24,424 nucleotides of DNA from a virus. The notes beneath the pieces were generated by a model that was not told the origin of the DNA, did no database searches, and saw only the letters and a program-made list of their open reading frames with translations. A program made the position numbers and the translations under genes. The number at the start of each line of letters is the position of its first letter. The stretch's first letter is position 1. Where the stretch lies: positions 1 to 24,424 of the IMG/VR virus record IMGVR_UViG_3300034101_000838; one strand, written 5' to 3'. Positions 1 to 6,724 of the stretch are shown here, in pieces.

Positions 1-4
1 AGTT

Positions 5-193
5 TTGGCTAAGGACGGAGAACAAGTTAAGTTGATCCGCTTTGGTCAGCAAGGTGTTAAAGGTTCGCCAAAGAAGGAAGGCGAGTCCGAGTCGTACAAG
101 AATCGCCGTGAGTCCTTTAAGGCACGTCACTCCAAGAACATCGCAAAAGGAAAGATGTCTGCGGCTTATTGGGCAGACAAGGTTAAGTGGTGA
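5..193 (+). CDS. Small basic protein, unknown function
   Basis: A 62-aa Lys/Arg-rich protein with no membrane segment or signal peptide. Its C-terminal half (YKNRRESFKARH, then KMSAAYWADKVKW) resembles short SFxARH...AAYW...W proteins that I remember from other phage genomes, where their function is unknown; this is recall, not a search. The start used is TTG, only four bases into the window, so an upstream in-frame start cannot be excluded and no ribosome site is visible. Its stop overlaps the GTG of the Dps gene (GTGA), so the two are probably one translationally coupled unit. It is one of only two rightward genes here. The basic charge would suit nucleic-acid or virion binding, but that is speculation. 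Confidence 0.7.
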   Translation: MAKDGEQVKLIRFGQQGVKGSPKKEGESESYKNRRESFKARHSKNIAKGKMSAAYWADKVKW

Positions 194-624
194 GCGCTTT
201 TACCAACGATCTAAAGACCCTTTTGGCTGACGTAGTGACTATGTCATTCGTTGCTCAGGGTTACCACTGGAACGTCGAAGGTCCGGACTTCAGCCAATAC
301 CATGCGCTGTTCGGTGAAATCTATGAAGACGTTTACAGTAGCGTAGACCCGATTGCTGAGAACATTCGCAAGATGGATGAATACGCACCATTCACTCTGA
401 GTAAGTTTGTTGACCTACGCACAGTTGAGGCTAAGGAAGTCAGCCCGAATCCAAAGGCTATGGCAGAGGCCCTTCTCAAAGTAAACGAGGACGTTCTTAA
501 GACAATTCGTAAAGCCTTTGAATCGGCGGTCAAGGCTAAGGAAGATGGTATTGCTAACTTCCTAGCGGAGCGTGACGACATGCATAAGAAGTGGCACTGG
601 CAACTAACGGCGAGTACTAAGTAA
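190..624 (+). CDS. dps: Dps-like ferritin (DNA-protection / iron storage protein)
   Basis: A 144-aa four-helix ferritin-like protein. Dps dodecamers oxidise Fe(II) with H2O2, store iron and can coat DNA. The intersubunit ferroxidase ligands are intact: numbering from the upstream GTG at 187, they are H27 (in GYHWNVEG), H39, D54 and E58. Their 12/15/4 spacing equals that of E. coli Dps H51/H63/D78/E82. The C-terminal helix keeps the usual H-K-x-W pattern (MHKKWHWQL). There is almost no N-terminal tail before the first helix, so the Lys-rich DNA-binding extension of some Dps proteins is absent. Two GTG codons in tandem are possible starts; the second overlaps the upstream TGA and is used here. 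The last 21 nt run antisense into the 3' end of the leftward Rossmann/SAP gene. Very likely an active ferroxidase; DNA binding is uncertain. Confidence 0.92.
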   Translation: MSAFTNDLKTLLADVVTMSFVAQGYHWNVEGPDFSQYHALFGEIYEDVYSSVDPIAENIRKMDEYAPFTLSKFVDLRTVEAKEVSPNPKAMAEALLKVNEDVLKTIRKAFESAVKAKEDGIANFLAERDDMHKKWHWQLTASTK

Positions 625-1332
625 ATACTTAATGTCTTCGTCGGTCAAGACGAGCGTCTTATTGATTGCACCATCTTGACCAAAGAACACCGCCACGGCG
701 TTTGTTGACTTAGTCTTAGGTTCTTCGTCAACCTGCTGTACCCCAACAATACGGTCTACCAGTTCAACCTTGGTGTCTGTAGGGGCAGTGTTGAAGCCCA
801 GAGCCTTTATCTGTCGCTTTAGGACGTTGATAGGCATCTCTAACAGTTCTTCTTTGGTGAATGGTTCCACCTCAACTTCGTCTACCTGCACGGGCTTGGC
901 TTCCATATCTTTCACCTTTTCGATCTTGGCTTCTACCGGAACCAGACCATTGTTGAGTTCATAAACCGGGATGTTACGGTCGCTGGCATTTTGAACGATT
1001 TGAGTGGTGGCTTCACTGTCGTCCCACAGCAACAAAAGCGCTCCCTTGTTTTCCTCAAGGTAGTCAAGCATGTCCGTGGTGTGCTCACCGTTAGACTCCA
1101 CAATCTCTGTAGCGTAATCGTGCAGAACCTTTGGTGCGTACATGTCTGCCAGAAGTACATACTCCACTTGGTTGTCCAAGAGCCAGTTGTAGATGACCTT
1201 CTCGGTCTCATTTGATCGGCGCTTACCGATTATGGCAATGCGGTCAAAGTCTTTGAGATCAGCCAATGAATCTTCAATGATCCGTGGTTCCCCACTGCCT
1301 GTACCTAATACCCCATAGATGAGGTGTTTCAT
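604..1332 (-). CDS. Rossmann-like protein with SAP-like C-terminal motif
   Basis: A 242-aa soluble protein. Residues 1-132 alternate hydrophobic strands and helices, with a glycine-rich first loop (YGVLGTGSGE), a second strand RIAIIGKRR and a third ALLLLWDD. This resembles SLOG/nucleotide-binding Rossmann-type folds, without a motif that fixes the ligand. An acidic linker (about 134-157) is followed at 158-197 by a helix-turn-helix pattern, LKRQIKALGF...TKVELVDRI, typical of SAP-type DNA-binding motifs. ATG with AAGGAG seven bases upstream supports the start. It is the last gene of the leftward late block, ten bases after the membrane protein, and converges on dps. I do not recognise a specific function; a nucleotide-sensing or DNA-associated accessory protein is one possibility. 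Confidence 0.8.
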   Translation of the reverse strand: MKHLIYGVLGTGSGEPRIIEDSLADLKDFDRIAIIGKRRSNETEKVIYNWLLDNQVEYVLLADMYAPKVLHDYATEIVESNGEHTTDMLDYLEENKGALLLLWDDSEATTQIVQNASDRNIPVYELNNGLVPVEAKIEKVKDMEAKPVQVDEVEVEPFTKEELLEMPINVLKRQIKALGFNTAPTDTKVELVDRIVGVQQVDEEPKTKSTNAVAVFFGQDGAINKTLVLTDEDIKYLLSTRR

Positions 1333-1342
1333 GTACTGCTCC

Positions 1343-1600
1343 TTATCGAATTACGGATTTGCGCTGGGCGTAATCACCAAGCAAGGTGATTAAACGTAGT
1401 ACACCGTGACACGCTCCTGCAAGCGTAGCCACAGTCAGCCCAGCAACCCACAGGTTATCAATCTGTAGGCCAGCCGCAAACGCATAAGAGATGGCAGTTC
1501 CCATAATTACTTTGACCCAAGGCATGGCTTCTTTAGGAGCCAGTAGATCAAGTATTTGAATCGTTTTGTAAACTGCTAGTGCTCCGATTAGGTAGTTCAT
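1343..1600 (-). CDS. Small membrane protein (holin-like candidate)
   Basis: An 85-aa protein dominated by hydrophobic stretches: YLIGALAVY near the start, VIMGTAISYAFAAG in the middle and WVAGLTVATLAGACHGVL in the last third. It ends in a short basic tail (RKSVIR), consistent with two or three membrane helices. The ATG at 1600 forms an ATGA overlap with the stop of the gpI-like gene and has GGAAAG upstream, so it is preferred over an in-frame start seven codons earlier. The size, helices and charged tail fit a phage holin, which would permeabilise the membrane for lysis, but no endolysin lies beside it. The lytic-type peptidase in this window is in the tape measure. A second holin-like gene lies near 23300, so the lysis role is unproven for either. 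Confidence 0.8.
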   Translation of the reverse strand: MNYLIGALAVYKTIQILDLLAPKEAMPWVKVIMGTAISYAFAAGLQIDNLWVAGLTVATLAGACHGVLRLITLLGDYAQRKSVIR

Positions 1601-3258
1601 GGGTTCTTTCCGGGTATCCAATCAAATAAAACTTGATATTTAGGCGTAACTCCACCTAACAATGTAACTGGAAGTAATTGGGGTAGCAAGCGCTCCACGG
1701 CATCATATGTTTTAACACGGTTTGTTGTGTATACGGAATAAGACTGGCTTTCTGTTCCGGACCAAGTAATATCCTTGTAAGTATTGTTGTACAAAAACCC
1801 TCCGGCATAAGAATTACCATAGAAGAATTCCCCATATCTATAGGGTTCTACCATCCAGTTTCTTAGTGTTATGGATTGGCCTGCTCCTAAATAGAAAGTA
1901 ATAGCAGGGTACCTAGAAGGTGCCTCGTTGTTTAAATCTGTGTTTGGTTCCATTTGCCAAACTGATCGATCTAGCGCTGAACCTCCAGACATTACGGTGC
2001 TGTCGAACACGGTGCTCCAACTTGCCCACACTGAAGCCGCATTAGCCCAACCAGCGCTAAAAGATGCCCCTCCAGAAATGGTGTCAAAAGACATGTAATA
2101 AGGGGTTCCAATTTCGTCGGGACTTGCCAGTTTTGTGACTAAAGCAACTTTTGTACCAGTTCCACCAGCCGTGATTGTTATACCACCAATTGCTGATGCT
2201 GTGGTAGTGCTGTTCTCACTGTACACAGCGTACTGAATACCTCCCCCAGATGTTTCAAACACAGGGTCGGCTATTAAGTTTGATCTTTCAGCGTGTACTG
2301 CAAATGTGTAAAAAGGTGCCGATGCGCTAGTGACTACATCCACTCGGCTGTTTGTTAAAGCAGAAATGTACTCTTTTACAGCAGGTATTGTTCCTTTGCG
2401 ACGACGTAGGTGACCAATGTCCTTTAAAACCGAGCGTACTTTGGAAACACCAACATCTTCGATACCAACTTCTAAGCCCATCATCATGGCTATTTGATTT
2501 AAAGATTCTGCTTCATTTGACTGGGGATCGTAACCAGTCATAACCGAATCAAATAACGTCCGAGTACGGTCTACCTCAAAACCAAATACCTTAACCATTC
2601 TTTCAAGTTGTCCCTTGTATGAACCGTCTTGAAATACAGGCCATTTTGTGTCTTGCTCACGATAGTAAACAGGTATCCGCTTCCAAATTGCATCTTGAGA
2701 GCCTTTATTATCGGGTACTAATTCTTCTAAGTACGCAACACGTTCGTACCAGTAAGACCCGTCTACACCACTTTGGTTATACAAAACAAACAAAGAATAA
2801 TAAGACCATTTGTTTGATTGAACATTTTCATGGTTAAAACGATATGAAACAATACTGCTATTGGGTTCAGATTCAGCAGTGAACTCTAAAAGACTACTGG
2901 CCTCTTTAATGGTCGTTCCATCCAGTACGTTCTCTGGGTACCCGGTGTATGAGTGCACTATGCGTACACCAATTATCTTTGTTTCACCTTCTTCTATGTC
3001 ATTTACGTCAACAACGTCTTCAGTTAACAAGAACTTTAATTTAACTTGTTCGTAGTCGCTGGCACTAGCCTCAAAAAACGAGTTATCTGAAACGGTGGAT
3101 GCAAGAATTAGACCCGTCGACCGTATGGATGAGTCCTGATCAGGAGAAACAACTCCCGTTGATTTTTGTATAGCCGAAGTACCACGGTTAAATGATCCAA
3201 CACCAATTGAATCAGATGTTGCAGTATCTCTACGAAGCCTAAAGGATTGACGAGCCAT
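1597..3258 (-). CDS. Baseplate gpI-like protein with C-terminal receptor-binding-like region
   Basis: A 553-aa baseplate-periphery protein. The central part (about 190-305) matches the P2 gpI / 'phage tail protein I' pattern: an IPVYYREQD entry, helical GQLERMVKVFGFEVDRTRTL, then ESLNQIAMMMGLEV and RRRKGTIPAVKEYI. Family members connect the wedge to tail fibres. About 185 N-terminal residues precede this domain. From about 320 onward the sequence is Ser/Thr/Gly/aromatic-rich and beta-like, as in carbohydrate-binding or fibre-adaptor modules, so this protein could itself contact the host surface. The ATG follows an AAAGG-type site placed just after the gp6/J gene stop. Its third codon positions look more A/T-rich than those of the capsid gene. 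The gpI assignment is firm; the C-terminal role is inference. Confidence 0.85.
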   Translation of the reverse strand: MARQSFRLRRDTATSDSIGVGSFNRGTSAIQKSTGVVSPDQDSSIRSTGLILASTVSDNSFFEASASDYEQVKLKFLLTEDVVDVNDIEEGETKIIGVRIVHSYTGYPENVLDGTTIKEASSLLEFTAESEPNSSIVSYRFNHENVQSNKWSYYSLFVLYNQSGVDGSYWYERVAYLEELVPDNKGSQDAIWKRIPVYYREQDTKWPVFQDGSYKGQLERMVKVFGFEVDRTRTLFDSVMTGYDPQSNEAESLNQIAMMMGLEVGIEDVGVSKVRSVLKDIGHLRRRKGTIPAVKEYISALTNSRVDVVTSASAPFYTFAVHAERSNLIADPVFETSGGGIQYAVYSENSTTTASAIGGITITAGGTGTKVALVTKLASPDEIGTPYYMSFDTISGGASFSAGWANAASVWASWSTVFDSTVMSGGSALDRSVWQMEPNTDLNNEAPSRYPAITFYLGAGQSITLRNWMVEPYRYGEFFYGNSYAGGFLYNNTYKDITWSGTESQSYSVYTTNRVKTYDAVERLLPQLLPVTLLGGVTPKYQVLFDWIPGKNP

Positions 3259-3268
3259 CTATAGACCT

Positions 3269-4837
3269 TTACTCGTAACTGCTTGTAATGCCACCAGTGA
3301 CATTGAAAGTAGGTTGTGATGAATTAAGAATTACTAACATGCTTGAGTCACCAGCAGACACACCTGTAAAACTCCCAGATGAGTCAAGTCCGCTGGCTGT
3401 ACTGGTGGTTCTAAAACGAGTCACTACAACATAATCCACACCAGTTACCGATGCACATGTTCTGTAAAGTTCTCCTAGTGAAACGCTTTTACCAAATGTC
3501 GCATTGTCAAAAGAAAACAAATCAAGAACGGCAGTTGACAGGCTACTAGCCACAGACTCCGTAATATACCCCGGAAGAACATTCACATTAATAGTTATAT
3601 ACACAGGGGTCAACGTAACCGTTGTATTGATGTTCTTTGTTACACCAACTAACTCACGTGGTTCAAGAAAGTTATTTATTGATTCTTCAAGATAGGTAGA
3701 CATAACAATTGATGCCGACGCACCGTAGTTGCCTTGTTCCGAAACGGCGTAAATCTGTACAACACTTGAACCATCAACAAAAGCGGTTGCCCTAGACACA
3801 CCCGGTACTTTAAGAAGTAGGTCTTTATAATCCTGTAGAGAAACTGCACGATCTTGAGTCCTAAACGCCAAAGGTATGTTTAGTTTCATAGACGCCAGTG
3901 ATTCTTCGTCGGCGCCACCAGAAGCAGGTGTACTATTAGGAACAATAATTAAACCATTTCGAGATACACCATTCGGTCCAGTGCCAAGTGAGTTTGTAAA
4001 TGTGGTTATGGAGTTTGCCGATACGTTTCCAACACCACCACGACCTTTTCGGTAGTTAACCGTAATGACAGAGTTTGGAACTGGTATGTGACCGTTGACA
4101 CCATTACCAAATATTACTGTTACAAAGCCATCAGCGTCAGTTTCTAGTGTAAACACATTTTGAGAACCAGTGGATGATGTGAGTCGTGGAACATATTTGT
4201 AAGTTATTGCTGATCCACTAGTTCCTTCGTTAGTTGTAACGACAACAGATGTTGTTACTACATTTTTACTAGAAAGTGTAAATGTTTGAGCAGAGTATGT
4301 TGTTGCATTAAACGTGTCAGTTTTTGGCTCACCCTCTACCAGCGCAACTGTGGCAGATGCGGATGATGGAAACATTGTGTAAGCCACCCCACCGTATTCA
4401 AATGATGCACCGGAAGTATTAATACCAACATTGCTTTCTGATACAAAAACAACTTTAGAAGTGCCTTGTATAAGTGGATTTGCGGAAAACTGAGTGCCAG
4501 CAGGAATTAATACTGGTGATGCATCTGAAGCGGTGGCGCTACCAATTTGAAGCGCAACACTTGTACGTGCTGAGGTACGCCCACCGGGAACATAATCAAG
4601 AAGGTTTGCAATTGCCAAGACACTTTCACGTTGAGTTGCTGTGTCTAAAAAGGACTCACCTGCCGCACGGTCAACATAGTAATGAAGTACATCTCCCATG
4701 TAAGCCCATAGGTCGATGAGCAACGCAACAAAGTCACCTGAGTCTGTAGTTGACCATTCAGGCAACTGCCTGAGCATACGAGTAGTCAGGTCATCTTTAA
4801 TCGTGGTGTAATCACGACTCGTGTAATCAAAAATCAT
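3269..4837 (-). CDS. Baseplate wedge protein, gp6/J family
   Basis: A 522-aa protein of the P2 gpJ / T4 gp6 / Mu gp47 family, whose dimers form the ring that encircles the tube and triggers sheath contraction. The diagnostic N-terminus is present: SRDYTTIKDDL, then DFVALLIDLWAYMGDVLHYY and an AxxESFLDTATQRESVLAIANLLDY-type stretch. The middle is Ser/Thr-rich beta sequence. A typical core follows in the C-terminal half (SLASMKLNIPLAFRTQDRAVS, then LQDYKDLLLKVPGVSRATAF). The start ATG forms an ATGA overlap with the gp25-like stop, and the usual gp25 - J - I order is kept. Full length for the family, with no sign of disruption. Confidence 0.93.
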   Translation of the reverse strand: MIFDYTSRDYTTIKDDLTTRMLRQLPEWSTTDSGDFVALLIDLWAYMGDVLHYYVDRAAGESFLDTATQRESVLAIANLLDYVPGGRTSARTSVALQIGSATASDASPVLIPAGTQFSANPLIQGTSKVVFVSESNVGINTSGASFEYGGVAYTMFPSSASATVALVEGEPKTDTFNATTYSAQTFTLSSKNVVTTSVVVTTNEGTSGSAITYKYVPRLTSSTGSQNVFTLETDADGFVTVIFGNGVNGHIPVPNSVITVNYRKGRGGVGNVSANSITTFTNSLGTGPNGVSRNGLIIVPNSTPASGGADEESLASMKLNIPLAFRTQDRAVSLQDYKDLLLKVPGVSRATAFVDGSSVVQIYAVSEQGNYGASASIVMSTYLEESINNFLEPRELVGVTKNINTTVTLTPVYITINVNVLPGYITESVASSLSTAVLDLFSFDNATFGKSVSLGELYRTCASVTGVDYVVVTRFRTTSTASGLDSSGSFTGVSAGDSSMLVILNSSQPTFNVTGGITSSYE

Positions 4838-5268
4838 GTCGGTGTTTCCTCGGTCATGTTTGAAGGACTAGTAAACACAGTAGCCGCCGCCGCTACCCCA
4901 AACGGTGGTACAGCGTAAATGACATTGGCTGTAACAGTTGAGTTCTCTGGGTCAAAAGCGCTTATGACGCCCTGAATGCGAAGACTACGTATGTTGGCAA
5001 TTCTTACATTTCTAGACAATTCCTGTGAGGCGTCTACTTCATACTCGTGATACAACAAATCGTCAACAGGTTCAAACATTAGTTCTCGAAGATTTGCTCC
5101 GTATCCGGGGAGCATAACCCGTTCACCTTTACTGGTGGTAAGTACATCCAGAATTTGTTGTTCTGCCATTTTTAAGGGATCGCTTGTTGTCGATACCCCT
5201 CCAGAACCATACCTCTGGTTGTTTGGGTCATTTGGCACAATCTCAAATGGTATTTTAATTGTGGTCAT
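4834..5268 (-). CDS. Baseplate wedge protein, gp25/gpW family
   Basis: A 144-aa member of the GPW/gp25 family. It sits in the inner baseplate beside the sheath initiation site and primes sheath polymerisation. The core is clear: GERVMLPGYGANLRELMFEP (residues about 48-67), followed by a helix and the strand pair IRSLRIQGV / STVTANVIYAV. An EPR-type motif is replaced by ERV-LPGYG-LREL, which is common in phage members. The C-terminus has an extra Ala/Thr-rich tail. The start has no strong Shine-Dalgarno (GGGACCC upstream). The next gene, gp6/J, overlaps by four bases, consistent with coupled wedge production. Confidence 0.92.
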   Translation of the reverse strand: MTTIKIPFEIVPNDPNNQRYGSGGVSTTSDPLKMAEQQILDVLTTSKGERVMLPGYGANLRELMFEPVDDLLYHEYEVDASQELSRNVRIANIRSLRIQGVISAFDPENSTVTANVIYAVPPFGVAAAATVFTSPSNMTEETPT

Positions 5269-5298
5269 GGCTGGGTCCCAATAGTAGAAGGTAAGTAA

Positions 5299-6468
5299 TT
5301 AATTATATACATTAAAGAACTCCCTCTCAGAAACCCATCTATCGTTTACCAAAATACTGTTGGGGGGCACTTTGTACGCCTCTTGGTTGATAAGAGTAGG
5401 TTCAGCGGTGTTTTTGGAATCTGTAATGATGTGTAACTCGGTAATAAAGTTAGATCGTGAAACCTTGTGGCAGGCACTGGTGACTAGCCAGTACCCATCG
5501 AATTGTGAGTTGTAGCCGACCACCTTGACAATGGACCCCGGTCCGATCTCTGGAACCCCAGTGACCACAACGTCGGCATGGTAAGGGAAAATAAGGCGCT
5601 TCATAGAATTAGCGTATTTACGAAGAACTTCTAGAGATGTGGCATTGGTAGTGACCACATCTTTAAAACGTGGTGGAACGATCTCACCAAAACTAATATT
5701 GTCCAGTTCAGTTTCTCCTACTATTACTATGTTTCCGTCATTATCTAATGATTGATACTCGTAGGTGTTAGACGATCCTTCTGGAGTTATATCACCGAAT
5801 GTTCCTTTGAACTCCATTATGTTTCCGGGTCTATGTGTCAAGTCCCCAGCGGTGCCTCGAACGGTGACCAGTTCCGCATAGGGCATTGCTCTAGTAATTG
5901 CCTTTAGCGGATCATAAACATGTATGTGAGTTCCGTTAACAACAAGAGAGTAGCCAAGGGAGAGGCAGGCTTTGTTTAAAACATCCCAATCTGACTCGTC
6001 GTGTTGCACAAGGCGAGGGAATACGAAGCCGTCATTTGGTACAGAAAATGAATAACGATGAGTTTCTGCTAGTTGCTCTACTAATTGTGGAATAGTTATG
6101 GCTGTACGAATACGATTGTGTTTTGCTTTCATGTCGTAACTAGAACCAAAGCAATATGCCCTAGCGGTTTGTACTGGGCTTTGGTTAATCAAACCACGCC
6201 TAGTGACCATCTCTGGTTCAATGTAAGCAACATAACCATAAAACTCGTTTACTTGTTCTGGGCCATGGGCTATAGATATAAAAACTGGTTGTCCGGTGTA
6301 ATCCGTGATTGCACTAGGTATTAGACCTACAAATGTAATAATTGCTAGATCGTGCTCGTTAGCGTTGAAATGTACTTCGATATTCTGAATACTGGAATAA
6401 TCAACAGAAGCATTACTAATTACCACCGAGGTATCCGGAGACCCCGGATAGTTACTTTTAAAAATCAT
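5299..6468 (-). CDS. Baseplate hub protein, gp27/gpD (VgrG N-terminal) type
   Basis: A 389-aa protein resembling the tube-capping hub (T4 gp27, P2 gpD, N-terminal half of VgrG/Afp8). Features include the N-terminal beta region, EFYGYVAYIEPEM (adapter strand), a helical segment TIPQLVEQLAETHRYSF, and the WDVLNKACLSLGYSLVVNG motif. That motif is typical of late-control-D proteins that read 'dW..l..la...G'. The C-terminal strands GPGSIVKVVGYNSQFDGYWLV fit the second barrel. I see no OB-fold plus triple-beta-helix extension (gp5/gpV/VgrG spike) and no lysozyme domain, so the needle must be another protein. It starts with an ATGA overlap behind the LysM gene and ends 30 nt before gp25. Confidence 0.85.
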   Translation of the reverse strand: MIFKSNYPGSPDTSVVISNASVDYSSIQNIEVHFNANEHDLAIITFVGLIPSAITDYTGQPVFISIAHGPEQVNEFYGYVAYIEPEMVTRRGLINQSPVQTARAYCFGSSYDMKAKHNRIRTAITIPQLVEQLAETHRYSFSVPNDGFVFPRLVQHDESDWDVLNKACLSLGYSLVVNGTHIHVYDPLKAITRAMPYAELVTVRGTAGDLTHRPGNIMEFKGTFGDITPEGSSNTYEYQSLDNDGNIVIVGETELDNISFGEIVPPRFKDVVTTNATSLEVLRKYANSMKRLIFPYHADVVVTGVPEIGPGSIVKVVGYNSQFDGYWLVTSACHKVSRSNFITELHIITDSKNTAEPTLINQEAYKVPPNSILVNDRWVSEREFFNVYN

Positions 6469-6719
6469 GCTGGTAAGCGGATAACGGTACCAGCAGGAAT
6501 GATATCTGGGAACTTAACCTGTGGGTTGATGTCAGCCACTCTCCAATATTGAGTTGGATCATTGAATATTTTGCTGGCGATCATTTCAAAGGAGTCTCCT
6601 TCTCTGGAGACGTACTTAGAGTATGCCGATGATGGTGCGGACTTTTTACGAACCGCAACCAACTTTTCATCTGATGACGATGCTTGGTAGGTGTACCGAG
6701 ATGATGTTCTAAGAGCCAC
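6465..6719 (-). CDS. LysM-domain tail/baseplate protein (gpX / gp53 / Afp7 C-terminal type)
   Basis: An 84-aa protein with one C-terminal LysM domain (about residues 35-84): YVSREGDSFEMIASKIFND, WRVADINPQV, then the IIPAGTVIRLP ending. In contractile tails such small LysM proteins (P2 gpX, T4 gp53, C-terminus of Afp7/Pvc7) bind the hub rather than peptidoglycan. I use GTG at 6719 because GGAGG lies ten bases upstream, overlapping the stop of the preceding gene. A longer frame from an ATG at 6818 would overlap that gene by about 94 nt with no good site. The domain order (CIS tube-like gene, then LysM) looks like an Afp7 homologue split in two. Confidence 0.85.
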   Translation of the reverse strand: MALRTSSRYTYQASSSDEKLVAVRKKSAPSSAYSKYVSREGDSFEMIASKIFNDPTQYWRVADINPQVKFPDIIPAGTVIRLPA

Positions 6720-6724
6720 TATGC

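Noticed and set aside
619-660. Inverted repeats AAGTA-AA-TACTT and AAGACG-AG-CGTCTT at the convergent end of dps and the Rossmann/SAP gene as bidirectional terminators
   Set aside because: Loops of two bases are too tight, stems are short, no T-run follows on either strand, and both lie within the coding end of the leftward gene.
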